Program-made: the position numbers and the translations under genes
Part shown: piece after piece, positions 26,526 to 36,621 of the stretch
Position numbering within the stretch: the stretch's first letter is position 1
Layout of the letters: each line of letters opens with the position of its first letter
From: Ensifer sp. LC163
GTDB lineage: Bacteria > Pseudomonadota > Alphaproteobacteria > Rhizobiales > Rhizobiaceae
DNA: 64,000 bases
Direction: 5' to 3'
Assembly (NCBI RefSeq): GCF_001695855.1
Contig: NZ_MBSS01000008.1
Coordinates: 89,435-153,434, forward strand
The notes under the pieces: model-generated
What the model saw: only the letters and a program-made list of their open reading frames with translations
Told to the model about the DNA's origin: nothing
The model's database searches: none

Positions 26526-28184
26526 ATGAATCTTTCGGTCGTCGCCCTCGAACTCACTGCTGCAACAGTCCTGCTGCTTTACGCCGTCAGCCTGGTCAAG
26601 AAGGGCGTCGAAGCTGCCTGCGGCGATGTGGTCACGCGTGCCGTCGGCGGCGCTGGTGGCAGGCCGCGCGCGGCTGCCTATGGCTGTTTGATTGCGATTG
26701 CCCTTCAGAGTTCGACGGCGGTCGCCATGCTGGCCGCGAGCTTTGCCGTGAGCGGAGCGCTGGCGCTGGATGTCGGCCTGGCGGTCCTTCTCGGCGCGGA
26801 CCTGGGTTCGGCCCTCGTCGTCAAGATCTTGAGTTTCGATTTGCACTGGCTGGCGCCGCTGCTGATTGCTGCAGGCGGCCTCCTGCACCTCAAGGCGCGC
26901 GCTCGCAAGCCGGTCGAGGCCGGGCGTGCCGTTCTCGGGATCGGCCTATTGCTTCTATCGCTGCAGATGATCGGCCATGCGACGCTGCCGCTTGGTCAAA
27001 GCCCGCTGCTGCCGGCAGCGATCGACATGCTCAGCAAGGACCCTCTGACGGTGATGATCGTTGCTGCCGTCTTCACCTGGGGGCTGCATTCCAGCGTTGC
27101 GGCCATCCTTTTGATCCTGACCTTTGCCGCAAAGGGTCTGCTGCCGCTCGACGTCGGCATTCCCTTGATCCTCGGCGTCAATCTTGGTGGCGGGCTGATC
27201 GCCCTGTGGCTGACCCGTGGCCTGCCGGTGGAGGGCAGGCGCCTGCCGCTCGGCAATCTTCACTTTCGGACGCTGTTCAGTGCTGCTGTCTTTGCGCTGT
27301 TTTCCATGCAGGTCTCTTTTGCATGGCTGCCTGGCGCGACGGTCGCCGCCAAGCTCGTCAATCTGCATGTGCTGTTCAATGCGGCATTGGCGCTCTTGGG
27401 TCTGGTGTCGTGTGGCCTGATGGCGCGCTTCATTCGCCTTCTCACCCCCGAAAACGTCGGGGACAAGGAAGCCAGTCTTGCAGCCCATGTGAGTGCGCTC
27501 GAGCGGTCTCTGATCGACAAGCCGGCGCAGGCATTGGCGGCCGCCGCACGCGAAGTCCTGCATATGGGCAACCTGATCACGCGTTTGCTCGAACCGGTCA
27601 TGGGGGTGATCGCGTCGCCGACGCCGGAGACGGTCAATGCGCTGCGCCGCATCGATGGGGACATCCATCGCGCCCATAGCGAGATCAAGCTTTTTATCGC
27701 CGCGGTCAATCGGGGCGTGCTGACGGAGGAGCAATCCCGGCGCGGCATCGAACTCACCGAGGCGGCCATTCATCTGGAATATGCCGGTGACGTCGTGTCG
27801 AAGAGCCTGTTGCGGATGGCGGAGGAGCGGCTTGAAGGCGCCGGCGCCTTTTCGACGGCGGGCTGGCACGAGCTGACGACGCTGCACGCCGCGGTGTTTT
27901 CGAACGTCAAACTTGCCGCCAATCTGCTCGTCTCGCCCGAACCGGTGATTGCCCGCGAGATGGTGCGCCAGAAGGAACATGTCCGCCGGCTGGTGCAGGA
28001 AAGCAGTCAAAGCCATCTCGAGCGGCTGAGGCAAGGCATTGCCGCCAGCATCCAGTCGAGCGACATGCACTTGGAGATCATGCGTGCGCTGAAGGAACTC
28101 AATTCGCTGGTCACGACGATGGCTTATCCCCGTCTTCGCGAGACCGGAGACCTGCTCGAAAGCCGCCTCGTTCCCGCGGCGTAG
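26526..28184 (+). CDS. Na+/phosphate cotransporter with PhoU-like C-terminal domain
   Basis: A 552-residue protein of the NptA/PF02690 family. Two inverted membrane repeats carry the family QSST motif (IALQSSTAVAML near residue 60) and its second, altered version (GLHSSVAAIL near residue 195). About residues 315-530 form a PhoU-like helical domain. Placed between the LysR regulator and phnWAY, it could take up phosphate, or export the phosphate released when phosphonoacetate is hydrolysed; direction cannot be judged from sequence. A bare ATG with a weak upstream site gives the start. Confidence 0.88.
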   Translation: MNLSVVALELTAATVLLLYAVSLVKKGVEAACGDVVTRAVGGAGGRPRAAAYGCLIAIALQSSTAVAMLAASFAVSGALALDVGLAVLLGADLGSALVVKILSFDLHWLAPLLIAAGGLLHLKARARKPVEAGRAVLGIGLLLLSLQMIGHATLPLGQSPLLPAAIDMLSKDPLTVMIVAAVFTWGLHSSVAAILLILTFAAKGLLPLDVGIPLILGVNLGGGLIALWLTRGLPVEGRRLPLGNLHFRTLFSAAVFALFSMQVSFAWLPGATVAAKLVNLHVLFNAALALLGLVSCGLMARFIRLLTPENVGDKEASLAAHVSALERSLIDKPAQALAAAAREVLHMGNLITRLLEPVMGVIASPTPETVNALRRIDGDIHRAHSEIKLFIAAVNRGVLTEEQSRRGIELTEAAIHLEYAGDVVSKSLLRMAEERLEGAGAFSTAGWHELTTLHAAVFSNVKLAANLLVSPEPVIAREMVRQKEHVRRLVQESSQSHLERLRQGIAASIQSSDMHLEIMRALKELNSLVTTMAYPRLRETGDLLESRLVPAA

Positions 28185-28187
28185 ATA

Positions 28188-28204
28188 TATAAGTGTAATT
28201 TATA
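28188..28204 (+). promoter_or_regulatory. AT-rich dyad upstream of phnW
   Basis: TATAA-N7-TTATA lies in a strikingly AT-rich stretch (28185-28235) between the cotransporter stop and phnW. It is a candidate LysR site or promoter element about 90 bases from phnW. No tested consensus supports it. Confidence 0.35.
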
Positions 28205-28285
28205 GATTTATACAAAAGAACGATTTTACATATATGTCTGCCCGCCGCATTGTCAGTCCCGGAGACGCCAACGTGAGGACGGACA

Positions 28286-29488
28286 ATGCCAAATACCGCT
28301 TCTGACAGAACCATCGCACCGCTGGAATCGCCGAGACTTGGCGAGCCCTATCTGCTGACGCCCGGCCCGCTGACGACGGCCTACGAAGTCAAGGAAGCCA
28401 TGCTGAGGGACTGGGGATCGTGGGATGGTGATTTCCGTGCGATGACGGCGCAACTGCGTCGCCAGCTTCTCGACATTGCCGGCGATGCCAAGGGCGAGTT
28501 CGATTGCGTCCCGATGCAGGGCAGCGGTTCGTTCTCGGTCGAGGCGATGCTCGGCAGCTTCGTTCCCCGCGACGGCAAAGTGCTGGTGCTGATCAACGGC
28601 GCCTATGGCAAGCGTATCGCTCAGACGCTCGCCTACCTCGGACGCGACCACGTGACGATCGACAAGGGCGATTACATGCCGCCGCGCGGCCCCGAGGTCG
28701 CCGCCGCGCTCGACGCAGACCCGGCCATCACCCATGTCGTCGTCGTTCACTGCGAGACCAGTTCCGGCATCCTCAATCCGCTCAAGGAAATCTCCGAGGT
28801 CGTCTATAACAGCGGTCGCAAGCTGCTGGTCGACTCGATGAGTGCCTTCGGTGCCGTTGCGGCCGGGCTCGCCGACTTCCGTTACGAGGCGATCGTTTCC
28901 TCCGCCAACAAATGCATAGAAGGCGTGCCTGGCTTCGGCTTCGTCATCGCCCGCAGAAGCGAACTGGAGGCCGCCAAGGGTCGCAGCCATTCGCTCAGCC
29001 TCGACGTGCACGCGCAGTGGGACTACATGAACAAGACCGGCCAGTGGCGTTTCACGCCGCCGACCCATGTCGTCGCCGCGTTCCTGGAGGCGCTTCGACT
29101 GCATCGCGAGGAAGGCGGCGTTGCCGCCCGCGGGGCGCGGTATGCGCGCAACCGGGACGTCATGGTCGCCGGCATGCGAGAGGCAGGCTTCGAGACGCTG
29201 CTTGCCGACCGCTGGTTGTCGCCGATCATCGTCACCTTCTTCAGCCCCGCCGATCCGGCCTTCGCCTTCGACCGCTTCTACGAGCTGATGAAGGAGAAGG
29301 GTTTCATCATCTACCCCGGCAAGCTGACGGTCGTCGACAGCTTCCGCGTCGGCTGCATCGGCCGCATGGATGAACATGTGATGCGCCGCGTGGTCGAAGC
29401 CGCCCGCAGTTCTCTGACCGAAATGGGGGTCGCCAATGCCGCCCCTCCAGCGATCGCCCTTGCCGAACGCAGCCGTCTCGCCGCTTGA
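28286..29488 (+). CDS. phnW: 2-aminoethylphosphonate-pyruvate transaminase PhnW
   Basis: PLP enzyme transferring the amino group of 2-aminoethylphosphonate to pyruvate, giving phosphonoacetaldehyde and alanine. The 400-residue protein begins the family fold with YLLTPGPLTT near residue 22. The PLP lysine is K209 in SSANKCIEGVPGFGF. The C-terminal region VVDSFRVGCIG is typical of PhnW. The next gene, phnA, follows after 21 bases. Together with PhnY and PhnA it routes the aldehyde through oxidation instead of the PhnX hydrolase, which is absent from this window. Confidence 0.94.
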   Translation: MPNTASDRTIAPLESPRLGEPYLLTPGPLTTAYEVKEAMLRDWGSWDGDFRAMTAQLRRQLLDIAGDAKGEFDCVPMQGSGSFSVEAMLGSFVPRDGKVLVLINGAYGKRIAQTLAYLGRDHVTIDKGDYMPPRGPEVAAALDADPAITHVVVVHCETSSGILNPLKEISEVVYNSGRKLLVDSMSAFGAVAAGLADFRYEAIVSSANKCIEGVPGFGFVIARRSELEAAKGRSHSLSLDVHAQWDYMNKTGQWRFTPPTHVVAAFLEALRLHREEGGVAARGARYARNRDVMVAGMREAGFETLLADRWLSPIIVTFFSPADPAFAFDRFYELMKEKGFIIYPGKLTVVDSFRVGCIGRMDEHVMRRVVEAARSSLTEMGVANAAPPAIALAERSRLAA

Positions 29489-29509
29489 ACGAACGATAGG
29501 ATTTTTCCG

Positions 29510-30778
29510 ATGAACCAGATGTCCAAGATCAACGTCGCCGTCACCGCCAATCGGCGCACCTATCCCTGGCCGAACGTCACCGCCATCGCCATCTGCCTCG
29601 ACGGCTGCGAGCCGGCCTATCTCGACGAGGCCATCAAGGCCGGGCTGATGCCGACGCTTGCCCGCATTCGCCAGACCGGGACGGAGCGCACGGCGCTCAG
29701 CGTCATCCCGAGCTTCACGAACCCCAACAACCTTTCCATCGCGACCGGCCGTCCGCCGGCCATTCACGGCATCTGCGGCAACTACCTCTACGAACCGCAG
29801 ACCGGCAACGAAGTGATGATGAACGACCCCCGCTTCCTGCGCGCGCCGACCATCTTCAAGGCCTTCTACGATGCCGGCGCAAAGGTCGCGGTCGTCACCG
29901 CCAAGGACAAGCTCCGCGCACTTCTCGGTCACGGCCTCAAGTTCGATGAGGGCAGGGCGGTCTGCTTCTCGTCCGAAAAGTCCGACAAGTCGACCAAGGC
30001 GGAGAACGGTATCGAGAACGCTTCGGAGTGGCTTGGCCTGCCGGTACCGGAAGTCTATTCGGCGGAACTCTCGGAATTCGTCTTTGCAGCCGGCGTGAAA
30101 CTGCTGAAGGAGTTCGCTCCTGACGTCATGTACCTGACGACCACGGACTACGTGCAGCACAAATATGCCCCGGGCGTTCCAGCAGCGAACGCCTTCTACG
30201 AGATGTTCGACAAGTACCTGACCGAACTCGATGCGCTTGGTGCTGCGATCATCGTGACGGCCGATCACGGCATGAAGCCGAAGCACAAGGCTGACGGTTC
30301 GCCGGATGTGATCTACGTGCAGGACGTGCTCGATGAATGGCTCGGAAAGGACGCGGCGCGCGTCATCCTGCCGATCACCGACCCCTACGTCGTCCACCAC
30401 GGCGCGCTTGGATCGTTCGCGACGGCTTACCTTCCGGAGCGCGCCGACAAGGAGGATATCATCGAACGGCTGGCGGCGATCGACGGCATCGACCTTGTTC
30501 TTTCGCGGCCCGAGGCCTGCATTCGTTTCGAACTGCCGGATGACCGCATCGGCGATATCGTCCTCATCTCCTCGGAGAACAAGACGCTCGGCACAAGCGA
30601 GCATCGCCACGATCTTGCCGCGCTGAACGAGCCCTTGCGCTCGCACGGCGGCCTCACGGAGCAGCAGGTGCCCTTCATCGCGAACCGCAAGCTGCCCGAG
30701 CTCGGTTCCGCCGCCACGCTGCGCAACTTCGACGCCTTCTACTATGCGCTCGTCGCGGCGGCGCAGCCGGTAAATTAA
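29510..30778 (+). CDS. phnA: Phosphonoacetate hydrolase PhnA
   Basis: Zinc-dependent alkaline-phosphatase-superfamily enzyme cleaving the C-P bond of phosphonoacetate to acetate and phosphate. The 422-residue protein carries all residues described for the S. meliloti enzyme, at a constant offset of +2: D31, T70 (nucleophile), D213, H217, D252, H253 and H379. It is therefore expected to be active. It should not be confused with the unrelated zinc-ribbon protein also named PhnA. An AGGATTTTTCCG ribosome site precedes the ATG. Confidence 0.96.
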   Translation: MNQMSKINVAVTANRRTYPWPNVTAIAICLDGCEPAYLDEAIKAGLMPTLARIRQTGTERTALSVIPSFTNPNNLSIATGRPPAIHGICGNYLYEPQTGNEVMMNDPRFLRAPTIFKAFYDAGAKVAVVTAKDKLRALLGHGLKFDEGRAVCFSSEKSDKSTKAENGIENASEWLGLPVPEVYSAELSEFVFAAGVKLLKEFAPDVMYLTTTDYVQHKYAPGVPAANAFYEMFDKYLTELDALGAAIIVTADHGMKPKHKADGSPDVIYVQDVLDEWLGKDAARVILPITDPYVVHHGALGSFATAYLPERADKEDIIERLAAIDGIDLVLSRPEACIRFELPDDRIGDIVLISSENKTLGTSEHRHDLAALNEPLRSHGGLTEQQVPFIANRKLPELGSAATLRNFDAFYYALVAAAQPVN

Positions 30779-30788
30779 GGAACGGACG

Positions 30789-32243
30789 ATGACCAAGGTG
30801 GAAACGACATTCGCACTGCGCCATGAGCCCATGCGCATTGCCGGCAGGAAGGTCGATGCCGAGGGGGTGATCGAGGTGCACTACCCCTGGAACGATGCCG
30901 TCATCGGTACCGTTCCAGCCGGCAATGCCGAGCACGCCCGCACAGCCTTCGAGATCGCAGCGGCCTATCAGCCGAAGCTGACGCGATACGAGCGCCAGCG
31001 CATCCTGCTGAAGGCGGCCGAGATGCTGGTCGCCCGCAAGGAGGAGATCTCCGATATCATCACGCTGGAGCTCGGCATATCGAAGCAGGACTCGCTCTAC
31101 GAGGTCGGCCGCGCCTTCGACGTGCTGACGCTGTCGGGCCAGATGTGCATTCGCGATGACGGCGAGATCTTCTCCTGCGACCTCACCCCGCACGGCAAGG
31201 CGCGCAAGATCTTCACGATGCGCGAGCCGCTGACCGCCATCTCGGCGATCACACCCTTCAACCACCCGCTCAATATGGTGGCACACAAGGTGGCGCCGGC
31301 CATTGCGACCAACAACTGCGTGGTGCTGAAGCCGACGGAGCTGACGCCGATGACGGCGCTCGTCTTCGCCGACATTCTCTACGAGGCGGGATTGCCGCCG
31401 GAAATGCTGTCGGTGGTGACCGGCTGGCCGGCGGATATCGGCATGGAAATGATGACCAATCCGAACTTCGACCTCATCACCTTTACCGGCAGCGTGCCGG
31501 TGGGCAAGCTGATCGCGGCGAACGCGCACTACAAGCGCCAGATCCTCGAACTCGGCGGCAACGACCCGCTGATCATCCTCAACGACCTGTCGGACGACGA
31601 CCTGGCAAAGGCGGCCGACCTCGCGGTCGCAGGCGCAACGAAGAACTCGGGCCAGCGCTGCACGGCGGTCAAGCGCATTCTGTGCCAGGAGAGCGTCGCC
31701 GATCGTTTCGTGCCGCTCGTGCTGGAACGGGCCAGGAAGCTGCGCTTCGGCGACCCGATGGATCGCGCGACGGAACTGGGCACGGTCGTGCATGCCCGTG
31801 CTGCCGAAACCTTCGAGCGTCGGGTGCATCAGGCGGCCGAGCAGGGGGCGGACATCCTCTACGATCCGGGCCGCCGCGGCGCTCTTCTCCCGCCGATCGT
31901 GGTCGATCGTGTGCCGCATTCGAGCGAACTGGTGATGGAGGAAACCTTCGCGCCGATCATTCCGATCGTGCGGGCACCCGACGATGACGATGCTCTGATC
32001 GCGCTCTCCAACTCGACCGCCTTCGGCCTGTCGTCCGGGGTCTGCACCAACGACTTCCGCCGCATGCAGAAATACATCGCCGGCCTCAGGGTCGGTACGG
32101 TGAACATCTGGGAGGTGCCCGGCTATCGCATCGAAATGTCCCCCTTTGGCGGCATCAAGGATTCGGGCAATGGCTACAAGGAGGGCGTGATCGAGGCGAT
32201 GAAAAGCTTCACCAACGTCAAGACGTTTTCCCTGCCCTGGTGA
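30789..32243 (+). CDS. phnY: Phosphonoacetaldehyde dehydrogenase PhnY
   Basis: NAD-dependent aldehyde dehydrogenase oxidising phosphonoacetaldehyde to phosphonoacetate (484 residues). The catalytic cysteine is C291 (GQRCTA) and the general base E254 (ELGGND), the same numbers as in the characterised S. meliloti PhnY. It starts 10 bases after phnA and ends the phnWAY unit. The stop-codon region carries a tandem 15-base duplication, and a terminator follows within 50 bases. Confidence 0.95.
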   Translation: MTKVETTFALRHEPMRIAGRKVDAEGVIEVHYPWNDAVIGTVPAGNAEHARTAFEIAAAYQPKLTRYERQRILLKAAEMLVARKEEISDIITLELGISKQDSLYEVGRAFDVLTLSGQMCIRDDGEIFSCDLTPHGKARKIFTMREPLTAISAITPFNHPLNMVAHKVAPAIATNNCVVLKPTELTPMTALVFADILYEAGLPPEMLSVVTGWPADIGMEMMTNPNFDLITFTGSVPVGKLIAANAHYKRQILELGGNDPLIILNDLSDDDLAKAADLAVAGATKNSGQRCTAVKRILCQESVADRFVPLVLERARKLRFGDPMDRATELGTVVHARAAETFERRVHQAAEQGADILYDPGRRGALLPPIVVDRVPHSSELVMEETFAPIIPIVRAPDDDDALIALSNSTAFGLSSGVCTNDFRRMQKYIAGLRVGTVNIWEVPGYRIEMSPFGGIKDSGNGYKEGVIEAMKSFTNVKTFSLPW

Positions 32244-32289
32244 TCTGGGCCCTGGTGATCTGAGCATCCCCTGCCAAATCACCCTTCCT

Positions 32290-32318
32290 GGGAGCTGTCG
32301 ATCGGCAGCTCCCTTTTT
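32290..32318 (+). terminator. Terminator of the phnWAY operon
   Basis: GGGAGCTG (32290-32297) pairs with CAGCTCCC (32306-32313) across an 8-base loop and is followed by five T. It is a standard intrinsic terminator. Confidence 0.85.
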
Positions 32319-32658
32319 CTTGACGCAAGCTGCAAGACGCTTTGTCAGCATCTGTGGCCCGCGGATGCAGGCCCTGTTCGTTTCGTCATCAATTGCGCCG
32401 AGGAGTGACGCGTCTGAAGCGTTTAAGCCTACAGACGGCGCGTTCGATGCGGGCATATCCATGCGTGCGGAAGTGGGAGCCTTATGTGCTACGCAAGCGA
32501 TGTTGCAGGAGTATCATCTGATAGGCTCTGTTCGCCCGGAAGGGATGATCACCAACGCCCGTCGCGGGAGACGTCCATTCCTGCCGGCAGCGGCAATTGC
32601 GATGAGAATGTTGTTGGTTGTAAACATTCCGTCCGCTTGATTTTGAAGGAGCCACGGC
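32319..32658. other. 340-base gap after phnWAY
   Basis: No convincing gene was found. A 106-codon frame from a TTG at 32320 lacks a ribosome site, domain signal and coding-like codon use. The last 20 bases hold the AAGGAG site of the next gene. Confidence 0.6.
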
Positions 32659-33051
32659 ATGGACCGATTCACTGGCGGTTGCCTGTGCGGCAATGTCCGA
32701 ATTGTGGCGTCGGGACGCCCATACCGGGTCGGCCTTTGCCACTGTCTCGACTGCCGCAAGCATCACGGGGCGCTTTTTCACGCTTCCGCGATATTCCCTC
32801 AGGATGCGGTGACGATCGACGGCGAAACACGCGACTACGCCGGGCGGTTTTTCTGTCCCCGCTGCGGCTCGTCCATTTTCGCACGCACCGCAGACGAAAT
32901 CGAAGTGAATGTGGGCTCCCTGGATGCCCCCGACCAACTGGTGCCAACCTACGAAAGCTGGATCGTGCGCCGCGAGTCCTGGTTGCCGCCGTTTCCGATC
33001 ACGAGACGATACGACCGCGACCGTGACGCCACGAGCCGCTTTGAGGAGTAG
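32659..33051 (+). CDS. GFA/CENP-V domain zinc protein
   Basis: A 130-residue protein of the glutathione-dependent formaldehyde-activating (GFA) fold. The zinc cysteines C8, C10, C27, C29, C32, C66 and C69 follow the family pattern CXC...CXCXXC...CXXC. Members bind S-hydroxymethylglutathione-like substrates, but most have no proven reaction. An AAGGAG ribosome site precedes the ATG. It is convergent with the regulator at 33096. No functional link with phosphonate use is visible. Confidence 0.85.
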   Translation: MDRFTGGCLCGNVRIVASGRPYRVGLCHCLDCRKHHGALFHASAIFPQDAVTIDGETRDYAGRFFCPRCGSSIFARTADEIEVNVGSLDAPDQLVPTYESWIVRRESWLPPFPITRRYDRDRDATSRFEE

Positions 33052-33095
33052 GTCGCGACCGGTGCGAGGCCGAAGTTACGTGTCACGCCGGGGCG

Positions 33096-34613
33096 TCACT
33101 CCGGCAGACCGGCCTTGCGGTAGCCATCAACGAAATGCGCAAGGGTCGCAGCGTCGCGGAATGGCTCGGTCGTTGCCCAGTGGTGGATTGTGAAATTCGG
33201 GTTGCCGACGAGAAACAGTTCGACCTCTGCGTGCGCCTCGTCGAGCCGGCCCAGTTGGGCAAGGCTTGCCGCGAGGAAACGCCTCGAGCTTGTGCGATAA
33301 GTCTCGTCCCTGCGCAGTGTCTCGACAGCGGCTTCGTATTGGCCGGCCGCATATTGCGCCTGGCCGAGCGTCAGATAGTACCAACTTGCTGGAAACGGGT
33401 TCAGCCGGAACGCCTTGCAAATGTGCTCGAGGCCTTCCTCGACCCGCCCGGCCAGGACTGCGATGTCGGATAGTGCCGCCCAGGTGTCGGCCTCGTTCGG
33501 GTCGAGCTCGATCGCCGTGGCAAATTCCTGATCCGCCTCGACGAAGCTGCGCTCATAGGCAAGCAGGTACGCCAGGATCCAGCGACTGCCGGCATCGTGG
33601 GGATCGATCGCGACAGCCTTGCGCGCCAGCTCCAGAGCAGCACTGCGGCCAGGTTCCGTCGGCCCGCCGGAATGGACCCATCCCATCCAGTGGTTCATCG
33701 CAAGCCAGCGATAGGCCTCGGCGTAATCAGGATCGAGCGAAACTGCGCGCGTGAGCATCAGATGCGCTTCCCGCGCCGCCTGCGGCGTATCATCCATCAG
33801 CTTGCGCGCCCGCACGCAGAGATCGTAGGCCTCGAGATTTTTGGGCCGATGGCGCGGCGGCGGCGCGCGCAGCCGGCCGAGCAGTGCCTCCACGATCTTG
33901 CCGGTGACTTCGTCCTGCACGGCAAAGATATCTTCCAGGCTGCGATCGAAGCGTTCCGTCCATAGATGATCGCCACTCACGGCGTCGACCAGTTGGGCGT
34001 TGATGCGCACGCGCCCCGCGGCGCGGCGCGCGCTGCCCTCCAGCAGGTAGCGCACGCCAAGGTCCTCAGCGATCCCGCGCACGTCCATTGGCTTTCCCTT
34101 GTAGGCAAAGGCCGAGTTGCGGGCGATGACGAACACGCCGGAGATCCTGGACAGGTCGGTGATCAGGTCTTCGGTCAACCCATCCGCGAAGGATTCCTGC
34201 TCGGGATCATTGCTGACATTCACGAAGGGCAGCACGGCTATCGATGGTTTGCTGGGCAGCGGCAGAGGTTTTCGCTTCGCACCCCCGAGCTGTTCGATGG
34301 CCCTGGTGAAGCGGTAGCCGACGCGCGGAACCGTGGAGATCCATTCACCGCCGTCGGCGGCCGGGCCAAGCAGCTTGCGCAGCTGCGCGATTTGGACGGT
34401 GAGGTTGCCTTCCTCGACGGCCGTGCCCGGCCACGCCGCGTCCATCAATTCGGCCTTTCCAAGGATTTCGCCGGGCCGTCCGACGAATGCCGCAAGCAGC
34501 CTCAGCCCGCGGTGGCCGATGGCAACGGGATCATCGTTCCGAAGGAGCGTTCCCGCATCCGGATCAAGCACGAACGGACCAAAGGCAAAGCGCGATCCCT
34601 GCATACGGCGCAT
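33096..34613 (-). CDS. Transcriptional regulator with OmpR-type DNA-binding, TolB-like and TPR domains
   Basis: A 505-residue protein. An N-terminal winged helix of the Trans_reg_C type covers about 8-103. A TolB/FlgO-like domain follows at about 122-245, starting with SIAVLPFVN. TPR repeats fill about 260-480. This CadC-like architecture without a membrane segment is common in rhizobia and poorly understood. It is divergent from the DUF1127 gene. The start has no strong ribosome site; an ATG nine bases further in is an alternative. Confidence 0.85.
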   Translation of the reverse strand: MRRMQGSRFAFGPFVLDPDAGTLLRNDDPVAIGHRGLRLLAAFVGRPGEILGKAELMDAAWPGTAVEEGNLTVQIAQLRKLLGPAADGGEWISTVPRVGYRFTRAIEQLGGAKRKPLPLPSKPSIAVLPFVNVSNDPEQESFADGLTEDLITDLSRISGVFVIARNSAFAYKGKPMDVRGIAEDLGVRYLLEGSARRAAGRVRINAQLVDAVSGDHLWTERFDRSLEDIFAVQDEVTGKIVEALLGRLRAPPPRHRPKNLEAYDLCVRARKLMDDTPQAAREAHLMLTRAVSLDPDYAEAYRWLAMNHWMGWVHSGGPTEPGRSAALELARKAVAIDPHDAGSRWILAYLLAYERSFVEADQEFATAIELDPNEADTWAALSDIAVLAGRVEEGLEHICKAFRLNPFPASWYYLTLGQAQYAAGQYEAAVETLRRDETYRTSSRRFLAASLAQLGRLDEAHAEVELFLVGNPNFTIHHWATTEPFRDAATLAHFVDGYRKAGLPE

Positions 34614-34704
34614 CTATAGACCCTTTGGAAGTTTTTGAGAACTTTTTGGGAGGGCTTAAGTACGACGCCGTTCGTATCCTCCAGACTTCATCCTCTTTCA
34701 GGTC

Positions 34705-34720
34705 GGGGCCCCCGGGCCCC
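34705..34720 (+). promoter_or_regulatory. G/C-only hairpin in the leader of the DUF1127 gene
   Basis: GGGGCCC (34705-34711) and GGGCCCC (34714-34720) are separated by two C, so the effective loop is four bases. It ends 21 bases before the start codon and could affect translation initiation. Confidence 0.4.
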
Positions 34721-34741
34721 TCAAACCCTATGGAGGTTGCC

Positions 34742-35260
34742 ATGGACGATACTCCTACCCTTGCGTCGGCGCCGCATCAGGCATCGCGGCCGGGAACGCT
34801 CGTAGGCCCGGCGGAAGTGTCGCGTCGGCACTGCAGCCTGGCGACCCTGCGGAGCATTATCGCCACCTGGGACGAGCGGAAACGCGTTCGCTGCGACCTT
34901 GAGCGAAAGCTGAAGCAAGATCCCCATTTGATCGCCGACATCGGTCTGACGAGACGGCAGTTCGAGGCAGAGATCGCCAAGCCCCTAGGCGAACACACCA
35001 CAACCAACGGTCTGCTACGGCTTCTCGGAAGGCTGGGCATTTTGGCCACCCATTGGAAAATATGGGGAGGTAGCCTGGCAACTCGGGGAGAGAACGACGA
35101 CTTGAGCGAAGGACAGTTGCTTGAACTGGGCATTTGCCGCGTTGCACGCAGGGAACGCTGGCTTGACGGCTGTGAGACGCTGCTCCCCATGGATTATTTC
35201 GAGTACAGCCTCCATCCGGACGTCTCAAGTGGAGGGGAACGCTACTGCATAATTCCTTAA
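34742..35260 (+). CDS. DUF1127 (YjiS-like) domain protein, extended
   Basis: A 172-residue protein. Residues about 35-85 match DUF1127, with the WDERKRVRCDLERKL stretch and the DIGLTR motif. DUF1127 proteins are usually 40-100 residues long and include small Arg-rich riboregulated proteins. A later segment (LSEGQLLELGICRVARRERW) looks like a degenerate second DUF1127 end. The final codons lie inside a dispersed intergenic repeat, so the natural C-terminus may have been altered by its insertion. A GGAGG site precedes ATG 34742. Confidence 0.7.
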   Translation: MDDTPTLASAPHQASRPGTLVGPAEVSRRHCSLATLRSIIATWDERKRVRCDLERKLKQDPHLIADIGLTRRQFEAEIAKPLGEHTTTNGLLRLLGRLGILATHWKIWGGSLATRGENDDLSEGQLLELGICRVARRERWLDGCETLLPMDYFEYSLHPDVSSGGERYCIIP

Positions 35261-35352
35261 ATCGGAATCGATTTAAGGAGGAAATTATGCGGCAAGTTTA
35301 AAGCGGTACAGCGTCCTTTGCGCGTCATATTTGACGCGCGGCGCTGTAGCGG
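35247..35352 (+). repeat. Modular repeat family A, full copy
   Basis: Hairpin I is an imperfect inverted repeat 35247-35290 around AAATCG-GAAT-CGATTT. Its 3' arm contains AAGGAGG and an ATG at 35287. Hairpin II follows: GCGCGTCA-TATT-TGACGCGC within an outer ACAGCG...CGCTGT stem. The micro-frame after the ATG stops after four codons here (Met-Arg-Gln-Val). The copy overlaps the end of the DUF1127 gene. Confidence 0.75.
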
Positions 35353-35545
35353 TGTGGGCGACTTGCGTCCCGGTGAGGCTTCGCCAGACCCATAGTTTTT
35401 ACTTTGACAATGATAAGAATAATAAATTTTACTAATTGAATACGTCCACGCAGAATGCCTCCTGAAGCATGCGAGACAAGGGCAGCGACAGATTGCCAGC
35501 CTTGCTTCCCGGATTTTTTCCAGGCCTCCAGAGGAGATATTCAGC

Positions 35546-36568
35546 ATGAACAGACACATGTTTTTTATGCTTGCCGGCGCCATGTCCGTGGCTCTTCCCG
35601 TCATCGCATCCGCACAGACCGAGCTCACCGTTTACACTGCCGTCGAGGCTGTCGACCTTGATCGTTACAAGGCGACCTTCGAGAAGGCGCATCCCGATAT
35701 CACGATCAATTGGGTCCGCGATTCAACCGGCGTCATGACGGCGAAACTGCTTGCCGAAAAGGACAACCCGCAGGCGGACGTTGTCTGGGGGCTCGCTGCC
35801 ACGTCCCTGCTTCTCCTGAAAACGGAGGGCATGCTGGAAGCCTATCAGCCGAAGGGCGTCGAGGCGCTCGACAAGAAATTCGTCGACCGTGACACGCCGC
35901 CGAGCTGGGTCGGCATGGACGCCTATGTGGCAGCACTCTGCTACAACACGGTCGAGGCCGCAAAGCTCGGGCTGACGGCCCCTCAAACCTGGGAAGACCT
36001 GACGAAGCCCGAATACAAGGGCCACATCGTCATGCCGAACCCGAGCTCGTCGGGCACCGGATTCCTCGACGTATCCGGCTGGATGCAGATGTGGGGCGAA
36101 GAGAAGGCCTGGTCCTTCATGGACAGGCTTCACGAGAACATCTCCGCCTATACGCATTCCGGCTCGAAGCCCTGCAAGATGGCCGGCGCCGGCGAGGCCG
36201 TCATCGGCGTGTCATTCGAATTTCCAGGCGCCAAGGCCAAGAGCGCCGGCGCGCCGATCGACATCATCTTCCCTGCCGAAGGGTCGGGCTGGGAGGCCGA
36301 GGCGACGGCGATCATTGCCGGCACGGCCAACCTCGAGGCCGCCAAGACCCTGGTCGACTGGTCGGTCACCAGGGAAGCCAACGAAATGTACAATGTCGGC
36401 TATGCCGTGGTGGCCTATCCCGGCATCGCCAAGACCGTTCAGCATCTGCCCTCTGACATTGCCGCAAAGATGATCGACAACGACTTCGAATGGGCCGCGA
36501 ACAATCGCGCGACCATCCTGAAGGAATGGCAGAAGCGTTACGACGCGAAGTCGGAACCGAAGAGCTGA
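35546..36568 (+). CDS. 2-aminoethylphosphonate-type ABC transporter substrate-binding protein
   Basis: Periplasmic protein of the COG1840 (ferric-iron-like) class to which AEP-binding proteins of the AepX/PhnS2 type belong. The 340-residue precursor has a signal peptide ending in ASA at residue 23. The ATPase and fused permease genes follow, matching the AepXVW layout, and phnW is 7 kb upstream. A GGAGATATTCAGC site precedes the ATG. Specificity for AEP is inferred from family and context; a ferric or other anion substrate cannot be excluded by sequence alone. Confidence 0.85.
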   Translation: MNRHMFFMLAGAMSVALPVIASAQTELTVYTAVEAVDLDRYKATFEKAHPDITINWVRDSTGVMTAKLLAEKDNPQADVVWGLAATSLLLLKTEGMLEAYQPKGVEALDKKFVDRDTPPSWVGMDAYVAALCYNTVEAAKLGLTAPQTWEDLTKPEYKGHIVMPNPSSSGTGFLDVSGWMQMWGEEKAWSFMDRLHENISAYTHSGSKPCKMAGAGEAVIGVSFEFPGAKAKSAGAPIDIIFPAEGSGWEAEATAIIAGTANLEAAKTLVDWSVTREANEMYNVGYAVVAYPGIAKTVQHLPSDIAAKMIDNDFEWAANNRATILKEWQKRYDAKSEPKS

Positions 36569-36621
36569 CCTCCGATCGGCCTGGGCGGGGCGCATGCGCG
36601 CTCCGCCCGTCGCGTTCTCTC

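Noticed and set aside
32320..32640. 106-codon plus-strand frame after phnWAY
   Set aside because: It starts from TTG directly in the terminator tail without a ribosome site, and shows no domain or coding-like codon use.
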